Positions 17,459-24,524 of a stretch of 36,137 nucleotides of DNA are shown here, one piece after another. Under the pieces are notes generated by a model. That model saw only the letters and a program-made list of their open reading frames with translations. It was not told where the DNA came from and ran no database searches. The position numbers were made by a program, and so were the translations under genes. Position 1 is the first letter of the stretch. Each line of letters opens with the position of its first letter. This DNA comes from Emticicia agri (GTDB lineage Bacteria; Bacteroidota; Bacteroidia; Cytophagales; Spirosomataceae), in the NCBI GenBank assembly GCA_945860265.1, contig CAMAQF010000041.1, forward strand, positions 1 through 36,137. Reading direction: 5' to 3'.

Positions 17459-18319
17459 ATGCTCAAAAAACCACTTTTACAAAAATTACCGCTTACGTTC
17501 GGCTCATCGTTTCTAATTGACCGCTTCGAAAGTCCATATTTCGATACTCCTTGGCATTATCATCAAGAAATTGAGATAGTGCTTTGTGACGGAGGTTTCG
17601 GAAAAAAATTTGTGGGAAATCACGTTTCTGACTATGCAGAAGGTGATTTAGCGATTTTAGGCAGTAATTTACCTCATTGGTATCGTGCCGATGATGCTTG
17701 CTATCAGCATCAAAAACCTGCTTCGATTGTGATTCATTTCTTAATTGATTGTTTTGGGAAAGATTTTTTTGAATCTGAAGAAATGAACGAAATAAAATAT
17801 TTTCTAAAAACAGCTAACTTGGGAATAGAATTTTACGGAGAAACTAGGACAAAAATACAAGAAAAAATACAAAGTTTATTAAAGGCAGATAAGGTAGCTA
17901 GAATGTTGGGTTTGATAGAAATCCTACACTTAATGTCTGTCACAAAAGAGTACCGATTTTTATCAGAAAATGCCATTGTGGGTGTCAGTAAAAAAGATTC
18001 CGAACGCATGAACGAAGTATTTAATTATGTGCTTAAAAACTTCAAAAACGACATTAATTTGAGCGAAATAGCTAATAAAACTCGATTTTCGGAAGCCGCT
18101 TTTTGTCGGTATTTCAAGCTTCGTACTCAAAAAACATTTGTTGAGTTTGTCAACGAAATCCGTATCGAATATGCCTGTAAATTGTTGACTGAAAACGACC
18201 TCAATATCTTGGAAATATGCTACGAATCAGGCTTCAAAAACCTATCTAATTTTAATCGACAATTTAGGAAATACACCAATAATAACCCTAAAACTTATCG
18301 CAAAAAAATGGAAAAATAA
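17459..18319 (+). CDS. AraC-family transcriptional regulator with N-terminal cupin sensor domain
   Basis: 286 residues. The N-terminal half is a cupin-like ligand-binding domain (PWHYHQEIEIVLCDGGFGKKFVG split over 31-53, then YAEGDLAILGSNLPHWYR), which in AraC relatives binds a sugar. The C-terminal half (about 190-286) has two helix-turn-helix units: INLSEIANKTRFSEAAFCRYFK and LNILEICYESGFKNLSNFNRQF, with the usual P.TYRK end. It is divergently transcribed from the seven-gene sugar cluster and probably activates it in response to the substrate. A terminator follows at 18391-18426. Ligand unknown. Confidence 0.92.
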   Translation: MLKKPLLQKLPLTFGSSFLIDRFESPYFDTPWHYHQEIEIVLCDGGFGKKFVGNHVSDYAEGDLAILGSNLPHWYRADDACYQHQKPASIVIHFLIDCFGKDFFESEEMNEIKYFLKTANLGIEFYGETRTKIQEKIQSLLKADKVARMLGLIEILHLMSVTKEYRFLSENAIVGVSKKDSERMNEVFNYVLKNFKNDINLSEIANKTRFSEAAFCRYFKLRTQKTFVEFVNEIRIEYACKLLTENDLNILEICYESGFKNLSNFNRQFRKYTNNNPKTYRKKMEK

Positions 18320-18390
18320 ACCAATATCATGTTTGGCATTTTTTTGGGTTCAAAAAATAATATCTGAGGCATTTACAACATTTTTATAAA

Positions 18391-18426
18391 AAAAACGTCA
18401 TTCTTGTAAATGACATTTTTTTTTCT
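18391..18426 (+). terminator. Intrinsic terminator after the AraC-type gene
   Basis: GTCATT (18397-18402) pairs with AATGAC (18409-18414), extended by flanking A and T runs. A T-run of about ten bases follows, 70 bases after the regulator's stop codon. Confidence 0.75.
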
Positions 18427-18501
18427 TCTATATTTAAACCATATTTGCTGATAATTATGTCTTTATCATTGTCAATTAAGCTATCAAACAAACATATTCG
18501 C

Positions 18502-18939
18502 ATGAAAAAAATTGCCATTCTAATTGTATCTTTGGTTTCTATTGCTGTTTCTTCTTGCAAAGAGCAAGTTTTGCCTGTTTCTGAAAAAATCAAAAAAACT
18601 TGGACAGCCAATATCGTGAAAGAAGGAAGTGCTATCGTTTTCACAAAAGGAGCCTCATCTAACACAAAACCAGGCTACTCGTCGTTTACCTTAAATCTAC
18701 TTATCGCCCCCTCAGTTACTTTTAAAGAAGCTGATGGCAATACTTTTACAGGTCAGTATGAATTAGTTGGTGACACAAAATTAGTATTGAAAAACCTTAC
18801 GCCAATTCCAACAGGCACGGGTGGAACTATTGAGTTCACTATCAATTCTGTAACAGATACAGCATTGGATATTACTCGTACAACTACCAGTCAAAAAACA
18901 GGTGGAACTATCAATAATTATAGTTTAGTTACGCAATAA
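18502..18939 (+). CDS. Small hypothetical lipoprotein
   Basis: A 145-residue protein with a lipoprotein signal: MKKIAILIVSLVSIAVSSC, C19 the likely lipidated residue, followed by KEQ. The mature part is Thr/Ser/Gly-rich with alternating hydrophobic residues (GNTFTGQYELVGDTKLVLKN, then IEFTINSVTDTALDITRTT), which reads as a small beta-sandwich of the lipocalin-like or YceI/DUF5004 kind. The family is not recognised with certainty. I chose ATG 18502 because the upstream in-frame ATGs (18445, 18457) would bury the signal. Separate terminators on both sides make it a one-gene unit. It is probably anchored in the periplasmic leaflet or the outer membrane. Confidence 0.7.
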   Translation: MKKIAILIVSLVSIAVSSCKEQVLPVSEKIKKTWTANIVKEGSAIVFTKGASSNTKPGYSSFTLNLLIAPSVTFKEADGNTFTGQYELVGDTKLVLKNLTPIPTGTGGTIEFTINSVTDTALDITRTTTSQKTGGTINNYSLVTQ

Positions 18940-18963
18940 GAAATTATTACAATATTTTACAAT

Positions 18964-18993
18964 AAAGGTGAGCTGAAAAGTTCACCTTTTTTT
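18964..18993 (+). terminator. Intrinsic terminator with GAAA loop after the lipoprotein gene
   Basis: An 11-base stem (18964-18974 with 18979-18989, one G-T wobble) is closed by a GAAA tetraloop and followed by a T-run to 18993. It ends the lipoprotein unit. Confidence 0.85.
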
Positions 18994-19021
18994 ATACGAC
19001 GAAGTTTAACTTCTTTCATAT

Positions 19022-19077
19022 AAAATTGAAGATTTTAGAATTTATTTAGCAAAAATTCTAAAATCTTCATCAATTTT
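19022..19077 (+). promoter_or_regulatory. Long AT-rich hairpin ending 5 bases before the thiL start
   Basis: Arms 19029-19043 and 19053-19067 pair perfectly over 15 bases. The stem continues with 19022-19028 against 19071-19077 after a three-base bulge (19068-19070). The loop is nine bases. It has no following T-run and touches the ribosome-binding region of thiL, so it could be a translation-control element, an RNA-stabilising leader or an operator. It does not resemble the THI-box (TPP) riboswitch, whose CTGAGA core is absent. Confidence 0.65.
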
Positions 19078-19082
19078 GCACC

Positions 19083-20129
19083 ATGGAAAGAACAGAACTA
19101 AATACACTCGGCGAATTTGGCTTAATCGACCGAATCAAATCAAAATTTACAAACAAAAACGCCGAAACCATCAAAGGCATCGGCGATGATGCTGCAGTAA
19201 TCGACGTCGGTGATAAATATATGTTGGTCACGACAGATATTCTATTTGAAGGCATTCAATTCGATCTTTCTTATACGCCATTGCGTCATTTGGGCTATAA
19301 AGCAGTAGCCGTAAACGTTTCGGATATTGCAGCCATGAATGGCATTGCTAAGCAGATTACAGTAACTATTGGCCTAAGCAATAGAATTTCGGTAGAAGCC
19401 ATCGACGAACTTTATGAAGGAATAAAATTTGCTTGCGACAACTATAACGTTGACTTAATCGGCGGCGATACGAGTGCTTCAGCATCGGGCTTTGTGATTT
19501 CGATTACTGCCACAGGCTTTGTTGATAAAGACAAAATTGCTTACCGAAACGGAGCAAAACCCAACGATATTCTTTGTGTGACTGGCGATTTGGGAGCAGC
19601 TTATTTTGGGCTACAAACCTTAGAGCGAGAAAAACAAGTGTATTTGGCAAACCCAAATATGCAACCCGAACTCACCGAAAAGGAATACTTGGTGGGAAAA
19701 CTTCTTAGACCTGAAGCTCGCACCGACATCATTCACGAACTTAACGAATTGGGCGTAGTTCCTTCTTCGATGATTGACATTTCTGATGGTTTGGCTTCCG
19801 AATTATTACATATATGTACGCAGTCAGGCGTGGGTGCTATGGTTTTTGAAGATAAACTTCCGATTGAAGATTATACGATGCTCGCAGCCACCGAATTTAA
19901 TGTTAGTCCAATAACGGCAGCACTCAATGGCGGCGAAGATTATCAACTATTATTTACCGTAAAACAATCAGATTTCGATAAAATCAAGAATATGAGTGAT
20001 GTTTTACCAATCGGATATATGACACAAGAAACCGAAGTTTTACTCGCACTTAATAACGGAGGCACTGCCGCAATCAAAGCACAAGGCTGGAATCATCTAC
20101 AAAAAAAATGGTCTAGTAGGCTCATTTGA
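19083..20129 (+). CDS. thiL: Thiamine-monophosphate kinase
   Basis: A 348-residue ThiL of the AIR-synthase-like fold, which phosphorylates thiamine monophosphate to thiamine diphosphate with ATP, the last step of cofactor synthesis. Recognisable segments are EFGLIDRIK near the start, KGIGDDAAVI (31-40; D35, D36 bind Mg), LVTTDILFEGIQFD (the TTD motif), GYKAVAVNVSDIAAM, LIGGDTSAS, VTGDLG, LLRPEAR, MIDISDGLASEL and NGGEDYQLLF. It ends in KGW-type AQGWNHL, all as in the family. The length is normal. It is a single unit bounded by a terminator at 20137-20178. No other thi gene is in the window. Confidence 0.96.
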   Translation: MERTELNTLGEFGLIDRIKSKFTNKNAETIKGIGDDAAVIDVGDKYMLVTTDILFEGIQFDLSYTPLRHLGYKAVAVNVSDIAAMNGIAKQITVTIGLSNRISVEAIDELYEGIKFACDNYNVDLIGGDTSASASGFVISITATGFVDKDKIAYRNGAKPNDILCVTGDLGAAYFGLQTLEREKQVYLANPNMQPELTEKEYLVGKLLRPEARTDIIHELNELGVVPSSMIDISDGLASELLHICTQSGVGAMVFEDKLPIEDYTMLAATEFNVSPITAALNGGEDYQLLFTVKQSDFDKIKNMSDVLPIGYMTQETEVLLALNNGGTAAIKAQGWNHLQKKWSSRLI

Positions 20130-20136
20130 ATCGATT

Positions 20137-20178
20137 TAAAACTCCCAAAAATTCAATTTTCTTTGGGAGTTTTGTTTT
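20137..20178 (+). terminator. Intrinsic terminator after thiL
   Basis: The 12-base arms 20137-20148 and 20161-20172 (AAAACTCCCAAA and its reverse complement) pair perfectly with a 12-base loop. A T-rich tract (GTTTTT) follows, starting a few bases after the thiL stop codon. Confidence 0.9.
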
Positions 20179-20319
20179 TAATTTCAATCATAACAATAGA
20201 AATTTCTTGTATATAAGTAAAAAACTTAAAATAATTTTATCTTACCACGAATAAGTCATACTTTTTCTCGAAGAAAATTGTTTTATTTGTATCTGTTTAA
20301 AAATTCAATCCTAATCAAA

Positions 20320-20841
20320 ATGCAAAGACGTTCGGCAATAAAAAATATTGCCCTAACGATTGGTGGTACAATAGTGCTACCTTCGTGGGCAAACGCATGG
20401 AACAAAGAAGCTATTACGAATACTTCTTTAAAGATTTCAGCATCGCAAGAAAACCTACTGGCAGAAATCGTCGAAACGATTATTCCTAAAACAGACACTC
20501 TCGGAGCAAAAGACCTCAATGTGCATCAGTTTACCATCAAAATGGTGGCAGATTGCTACGATAAAAAATCGCAAGAAACTTTCTCGAAAGGTTTTGAATT
20601 GGTTGATGCTGCCGCAAAAAGAGATTTCTCAAAAACTTTCATCGAATGTGATGGCAAACAAAAATTAGAAATTTTAAACAAAATGTCTAATTCGGAGAAC
20701 GCTGATGATAAAGGTTTTATTCGTTTAATAAAAAACCTTACGATTCAAGGCTATCTCAACTCGGAATACGTAATGACGAACCTACGAATTTTTGAATTTG
20801 CCCCAGCTCGCTATCACGGCTGTGTACCTGTAAAAAAATAA
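20320..20841 (+). CDS. Gluconate 2-dehydrogenase subunit 3-family protein (Tat-exported)
   Basis: A 173-residue small subunit of a membrane-type GMC dehydrogenase. It opens with a twin-arginine signal, MQRRSAIKNIALTIGGTIVLP. The mature domain follows with ISASQENLLAEIVETIIPKTDTLGAKDL, matching subunit 3 (Pfam Gluconate_2-dh3), and a C-terminal FEFAPARYHGCVPV. In known complexes this subunit carries the flavin subunit through the Tat pathway and assembles with it in the periplasm. The GMC gene follows 56 bases downstream across a strong hairpin. I chose ATG 20320; an in-frame start 42 bases upstream would mask the RR signal. No cytochrome c subunit is adjacent, so the electron acceptor is unknown. 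Confidence 0.9.
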   Translation: MQRRSAIKNIALTIGGTIVLPSWANAWNKEAITNTSLKISASQENLLAEIVETIIPKTDTLGAKDLNVHQFTIKMVADCYDKKSQETFSKGFELVDAAAKRDFSKTFIECDGKQKLEILNKMSNSENADDKGFIRLIKNLTIQGYLNSEYVMTNLRIFEFAPARYHGCVPVKK

Positions 20842-20847
20842 TATTCA

Positions 20848-20880
20848 AAGGAAGACTTCGCTTTGTGCGAAGTCTTCCTT
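20848..20880 (+). promoter_or_regulatory. Perfect 14-bp hairpin between the two dehydrogenase subunit genes
   Basis: AAGGAAGACTTCGC (20848-20861) and its exact reverse complement (20867-20880) surround a five-base loop. The hairpin starts 6 bases after the subunit 3 stop and ends 17 bases before the GMC start. No T-run follows (AAAATC), so it is not a normal terminator. It probably stabilises or processes the bicistronic mRNA and sets the ratio of the two subunits. Confidence 0.75.
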
Positions 20881-20897
20881 AAAATCAACGATAAAAA

Positions 20898-22613
20898 ATG
20901 TCAAACATAAATATAGATTCAGTAAAAGCACAAACATTCGATGCCATCGTGATTGGCTCGGGAATCAGTGGCGGCTGGGCAGCTAAAGAGCTGACTGGCA
21001 AAGGACTACGCACCCTCGTTTTGGAGCGTGGACGTGAAGTTAAGCACGTAACCGATTATCCAACTACCATGAAACAACCATGGGAGTTTGAGCATCGTGG
21101 CCAAATAACCAAAGAGATGCGTGATGCCAACCCAGTTATTAGTAAATGTTACGCTTTTTATGAAGGAACCGAGCAGTTTTTTGTGAAAGATGCCGAACAT
21201 CCTTACGTACAAGAAAAACCTTTCGACTGGATTCGTGGATACCAAACTGGCGGCAAATCATTGATGTGGGCCAGACAAACCCAACGTTGGTCAGAATTTG
21301 ATTTTGATGGCCCTGCTCGTGATGGCTTTGCCGTTGATTGGCCGATTCGCTACACTGACCTTGCTCCTTGGTATAGTTATGTCGAGAAATTTGCAGGAAT
21401 TTCGGGCAATAAAGATGGTTTGGCGAGTTTACCAGATGGTGAATTTTTGCCACCTCACGAAATGAATTGTGTTGAAAAACATTTCAGTCAAGAAGTAGCG
21501 AAAAACTATAACGACCGTCATATAATTATGGGAAGAGCGGCTCACCTTACCCAACCCAAGCAAATCCACTTCGACCAAGGGCGTGGTACTTGTCAAAACC
21601 GTACTATTTGCGAGCGTGGTTGTCCGTATGGTGGATATTTTAGTAGCAACTCCTCTACCCTACCTTGGGCGGCTCGAACAGGAAAAATGACACTTCGCCC
21701 ATATTCGGTTGTTCATTCTATCATTTATGATGAAAAGAAAGGAAAAGCCTCGGGCGTTAGAGTAATTGATGCGAACACCAAAGAAATGATTGAATATTAT
21801 GCCAAAATCATTTTTGTAAATGCAGCAGCTCTAAATTCCAACCTAATTTTACTGAATTCTACTTCGAGTCGTTTCCCGAATGGACTTGGCAATGATAGCG
21901 GAGTATTGGGCAAATACGTTGCATTCCATAATTATCGTGCATCAATCAATGCTGAATATGAGGGATATTTAGATAGCATGACCGACGGTCGTCGCCCGAA
22001 TTCGCCTTATATTCCACGTTTCCGAAATGTATTTAAGCAAGAAACCGACTTTTTGCGTGGTTATGCAGCAGGTTTTTCGGCTGGTCGCTCTCAACGTGAC
22101 GATAGAAGTGCTTTGGGCGAAGACTTGAAAAAAGGTATTTTAAACCCATACTTGAATAATGTCTGGAATGTTGGCTCGCACATGATGGGCGAAACGATTC
22201 CAAAAGAAAGTAATTTTGTATCTTTAGATAAAACTTTGCTCGACCCTTGGGGAATTCCACAATTAAAAATCTCGGTCGATTATGACAATAACGATGTAAA
22301 AATGACCAAAGATTATTTCGAGCAAATGAGCGAAATGTTTACGAAAGCTGGTTTTAAAAATATTAGAACCAATGATTCGAATCGCACACCAGGTCTGGAT
22401 ATTCACGAAATGGGTGGCGTAAGAATGGGTAAGGACCCAAAAACTTCAATATTGAATAAGTGGAATGCTTTGCACGATTGTAAAAACGTTTTCGTAACCG
22501 ATGGAGCATCAATGACATCAACTTCAACTCAAAATCCATCATTAACTTACATGGCAATGACTGCTCGTGCGGCAGATTATGCAGTGAAAGAAATGAAAAA
22601 AGGGAATTTGTAG
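20898..22613 (+). CDS. GMC-family FAD oxidoreductase, catalytic subunit partner of subunit 3
   Basis: A 571-residue flavoprotein. FAD is bound by IGSGISGGWAAKEL (GSGISGG at 20-26) and LVLERGREVKH. A cysteine group, RGTCQNRTICERGCPYGG (C232, C238, C242), is typical of the gluconate/fructose/sorbose dehydrogenase branch that passes electrons to the respiratory chain. The C-terminal part has HEMGGVRMG and VTDGASMTSTSTQNPSLTYMAMTARAA (in pieces), carrying the conserved active-site His/Asn region. It has no signal of its own, consistent with Tat export alongside the RR-containing subunit 3 encoded upstream. It probably oxidises a sugar or sugar acid in the periplasm; the substrate is not given by the sequence. 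A terminator follows at 22618. Confidence 0.92.
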   Translation: MSNINIDSVKAQTFDAIVIGSGISGGWAAKELTGKGLRTLVLERGREVKHVTDYPTTMKQPWEFEHRGQITKEMRDANPVISKCYAFYEGTEQFFVKDAEHPYVQEKPFDWIRGYQTGGKSLMWARQTQRWSEFDFDGPARDGFAVDWPIRYTDLAPWYSYVEKFAGISGNKDGLASLPDGEFLPPHEMNCVEKHFSQEVAKNYNDRHIIMGRAAHLTQPKQIHFDQGRGTCQNRTICERGCPYGGYFSSNSSTLPWAARTGKMTLRPYSVVHSIIYDEKKGKASGVRVIDANTKEMIEYYAKIIFVNAAALNSNLILLNSTSSRFPNGLGNDSGVLGKYVAFHNYRASINAEYEGYLDSMTDGRRPNSPYIPRFRNVFKQETDFLRGYAAGFSAGRSQRDDRSALGEDLKKGILNPYLNNVWNVGSHMMGETIPKESNFVSLDKTLLDPWGIPQLKISVDYDNNDVKMTKDYFEQMSEMFTKAGFKNIRTNDSNRTPGLDIHEMGGVRMGKDPKTSILNKWNALHDCKNVFVTDGASMTSTSTQNPSLTYMAMTARAADYAVKEMKKGNL

Positions 22614-22617
22614 TAGT

Positions 22618-22656
22618 AAAATCCGTCATTTTCTTAAAAATATGACGGATTTTTTA
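22618..22656 (+). terminator. Intrinsic terminator after the GMC gene
   Basis: The 12-base arms AAAATCCGTCAT (22618-22629) and its exact reverse complement (22642-22653) are followed by six Ts. Confidence 0.9.
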
Positions 22657-22744
22657 TTTTATATATTTTTCATTATTTATTGAATATACTATTATTTTCA
22701 TACTTTTAGAATATTATATTTTAGTTTTTCTATAAATTCCTCCC

Positions 22745-22752
22745 TAATTTTG
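22745..22752 (+). promoter_or_regulatory. Candidate -7 box for hisB
   Basis: TAATTTTG matches TAnnTTTG exactly and lies 26 bases before the hisB ATG. The expected -33 position (about 22721-22725) reads TTAG, an imperfect TTTG. It follows directly after the terminator of the previous unit, where a promoter is needed. Confidence 0.4.
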
Positions 22753-22778
22753 AATTTTTAAATATTTGACCACAGAAA

Positions 22779-23915
22779 ATGCAAAAACTACTTTTTATAG
22801 ACCGTGACGGTACAATTATAGATGAGCCAAAAACTGATTTTCAAATAGATTCACTCGAAAAATTAGAATTTCTCCCGAAAGCACTCTCAAATCTTCGTAA
22901 AATTGCTGAAGAAACTGATTTTCAACTCATTATGGTGACAAACCAAGATGGACTCGGAACGGAATCCTTCCCTGAAGATACCTTTTGGCCTGCACATAAT
23001 AAGATGTTGAAAACCATGAAAAATGAAAATATTCATTTTTCAGCCATTCACATCGACCGAAGTTTTCCGCATGAAAATTTGCCAACTCGTAAACCTGGAA
23101 CTGCTTTATTAACAGAGTATTTTGATACAGATAAATACGATTTAGCAAACTCTTACGTACTTGGTGATAGAGCTACCGATGTTCAGTTGGCTGTAAATCT
23201 TGGAGCAAAAGCCATTTTTATAACTGATGGATTGACTAATAATCTAATTGAGGGCTTCACTCCCGAACAAAATGAAGCTACAAAGTTAATCAGCAATGAT
23301 TGGGACGAAATATATGAGTTTTTGAAGCTTCCGCAACGAATTGCGTTTATTGAGCGAAATACGAAGGAAACAAAAATTAAAATTGAGTTAAATCTAGATG
23401 GAACTGGAAAATCTGAGATTCATACAGGACTTGGTTTTTATGACCACATGCTCGACCAAGTAGCCAAACATTCGGGTGCGGATTTGAAGATCTTTGTAGA
23501 AGGTGATTTACATATTGATGAACATCATACTATCGAAGATACTGCTTTGGCACTTGGTGAAGCGTTTTTGAAGGCTTTAGGAGATAAAAAAGGCACAAAT
23601 CGTTATGGCTTCTTGCTTCCAATGGACGAGGCTTTGGCTCAAGTAGCAATTGACTTTTCTGGTCGTCCATGGTTAGTATGGGACGCAAGTTTCAAACGTG
23701 AAAAAATCGGAGAAATGCCTACCGAAATGTTTTATCATTTCTTCAAATCATTTTCGGATACTTCAAAATGTAATTTGAATATCAAATGCGAAGGTGATAA
23801 CGAACACCATAAAATTGAAGCTATTTTCAAAGGTTTTGCAAAATCTATCAAAATGGCAGTAAAGAGAAATTTGAACGAGATGAATTCACTTCCGAGTACG
23901 AAAGGAATACTCTGA
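22779..23915 (+). CDS. hisB: Bifunctional histidinol-phosphatase / imidazoleglycerol-phosphate dehydratase
   Basis: A 378-residue fusion catalysing steps 7 and 9 of histidine synthesis. The HAD phosphatase (about 1-165) has DRDGT (nucleophile D8, acid D10), VTNQDG, TRKPG (K105) and GDRATD (D130). The zinc-loop cysteines of E. coli HisB are absent; this loop reads [16 protein letters not shown]. The dehydratase (about 187-378) has the [13 protein letters not shown] and [18 protein letters not shown] histidine motifs for the di-Mn site, a later [11 protein letters not shown] stretch, and the C-terminal [19 protein letters not shown]. The normal C-terminal LPSTKGIL is complete. The gene stands alone; no other his gene is in the window, so the pathway genes are dispersed or this is a detached copy. 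Confidence 0.95.
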   Translation: MQKLLFIDRDGTIIDEPKTDFQIDSLEKLEFLPKALSNLRKIAEETDFQLIMVTNQDGLGTESFPEDTFWPAHNKMLKTMKNENIHFSAIHIDRSFPHENLPTRKPGTALLTEYFDTDKYDLANSYVLGDRATDVQLAVNLGAKAIFITDGLTNNLIEGFTPEQNEATKLISNDWDEIYEFLKLPQRIAFIERNTKETKIKIELNLDGTGKSEIHTGLGFYDHMLDQVAKHSGADLKIFVEGDLHIDEHHTIEDTALALGEAFLKALGDKKGTNRYGFLLPMDEALAQVAIDFSGRPWLVWDASFKREKIGEMPTEMFYHFFKSFSDTSKCNLNIKCEGDNEHHKIEAIFKGFAKSIKMAVKRNLNEMNSLPSTKGIL

Positions 23916-23925
23916 TTAGTAAAAA

Positions 23926-23951
23926 CTGTAAGGTCTTTTCAGTCCTTGCAG
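23926..23951. terminator. Shared hairpin between convergent hisB and ruvC
   Basis: CTGTAAGG (23926-23933) pairs with CCTTGCAG (23944-23951) with one G-T wobble, extended by short A and T flanks. It sits in the 43-base space between two converging genes. The T-runs are short, so termination strength is uncertain. Confidence 0.45.
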
Positions 23952-23958
23952 GTTTATC

Positions 23959-24522
23959 TCAAGATTTCATCCTATCCGGATTTTCACTTACAAAAGCAGA
24001 CCAGCCTTTTTTCTTTGAGCTATTTCCTGTTAATGCCTTAGTTTTTCCGTGCATATAGTGGCAAACTGCTACACCCAAAGCATCGGTCGCATCCAAAAAC
24101 TGGGTTTCTAATTTAGTTTTTAGCAAATGTTCCAACATATACGCCACCTGTTCTTTGGTGGCGTTTCCATTTCCTGTTACCGATTGCTTTACTTTTTTAG
24201 GTAGATATTCAACAATTGGTACTTCACGATTTAAAGCTGCGGCAATGGCAACTCCTTGAGCACGACCCAATTTCAGCATTGATTGCACATTTACACCATA
24301 AAAAGGTGCTTCAATGGCCATTTCGTCGGGCAGGTATTCGGTGATTAGTTGTGTGATTCGCTCAAATATTTTCTTTAACTTTATTTCGTGTGAAGTATAT
24401 TTGTCAAGTTTTATAACACCGTATTGGATGAGCGTTAAAGTACTTCCTTGTACGGAGATAATTCCGTAGCCCATCACACGCGTACCAGGGTCAACGCCTA
24501 AAATTATTTTATCTTGATTCAT
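23959..24522 (-). CDS. ruvC: Crossover junction endodeoxyribonuclease RuvC
   Basis: A 187-residue Holliday-junction resolvase that cuts four-way DNA junctions together with RuvAB. The RNase H-fold acidic residues are in place: ILGVDPGTRVMGYG (D11), AIEAPFYGVNVQS (E71), and FLDATDALGVAVCH (D144, D147). LGRAQGVAIAAA and KKVKQSVTGNGNATKEQV also match the family. The length is normal, with a short basic tail. Its ATG at 24522 is only 2 bases from the ATG of the divergent membrane protein, so its promoter must lie inside that gene. No ruvA or ruvB is adjacent. Confidence 0.96.
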   Translation of the reverse strand: MNQDKIILGVDPGTRVMGYGIISVQGSTLTLIQYGVIKLDKYTSHEIKLKKIFERITQLITEYLPDEMAIEAPFYGVNVQSMLKLGRAQGVAIAAALNREVPIVEYLPKKVKQSVTGNGNATKEQVAYMLEHLLKTKLETQFLDATDALGVAVCHYMHGKTKALTGNSSKKKGWSAFVSENPDRMKS

Positions 24523-24524
24523 AG

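Noticed and set aside
19022-19082. TPP riboswitch upstream of thiL
   Set aside because: The conserved CTGAGA and the second TPP-binding helix are absent and the space is only about 140 bases, filled by a terminator and one long simple hairpin.
22779-23915. Loss of function in the hisB phosphatase because zinc-loop cysteines are missing
   Set aside because: The core HAD motifs (D8, D10, K105, D130) are intact, and I recall HisB phosphatase domains in this phylum with a similar SFPxxNxPTRKPG loop without these cysteines, so absence alone is not a defect.
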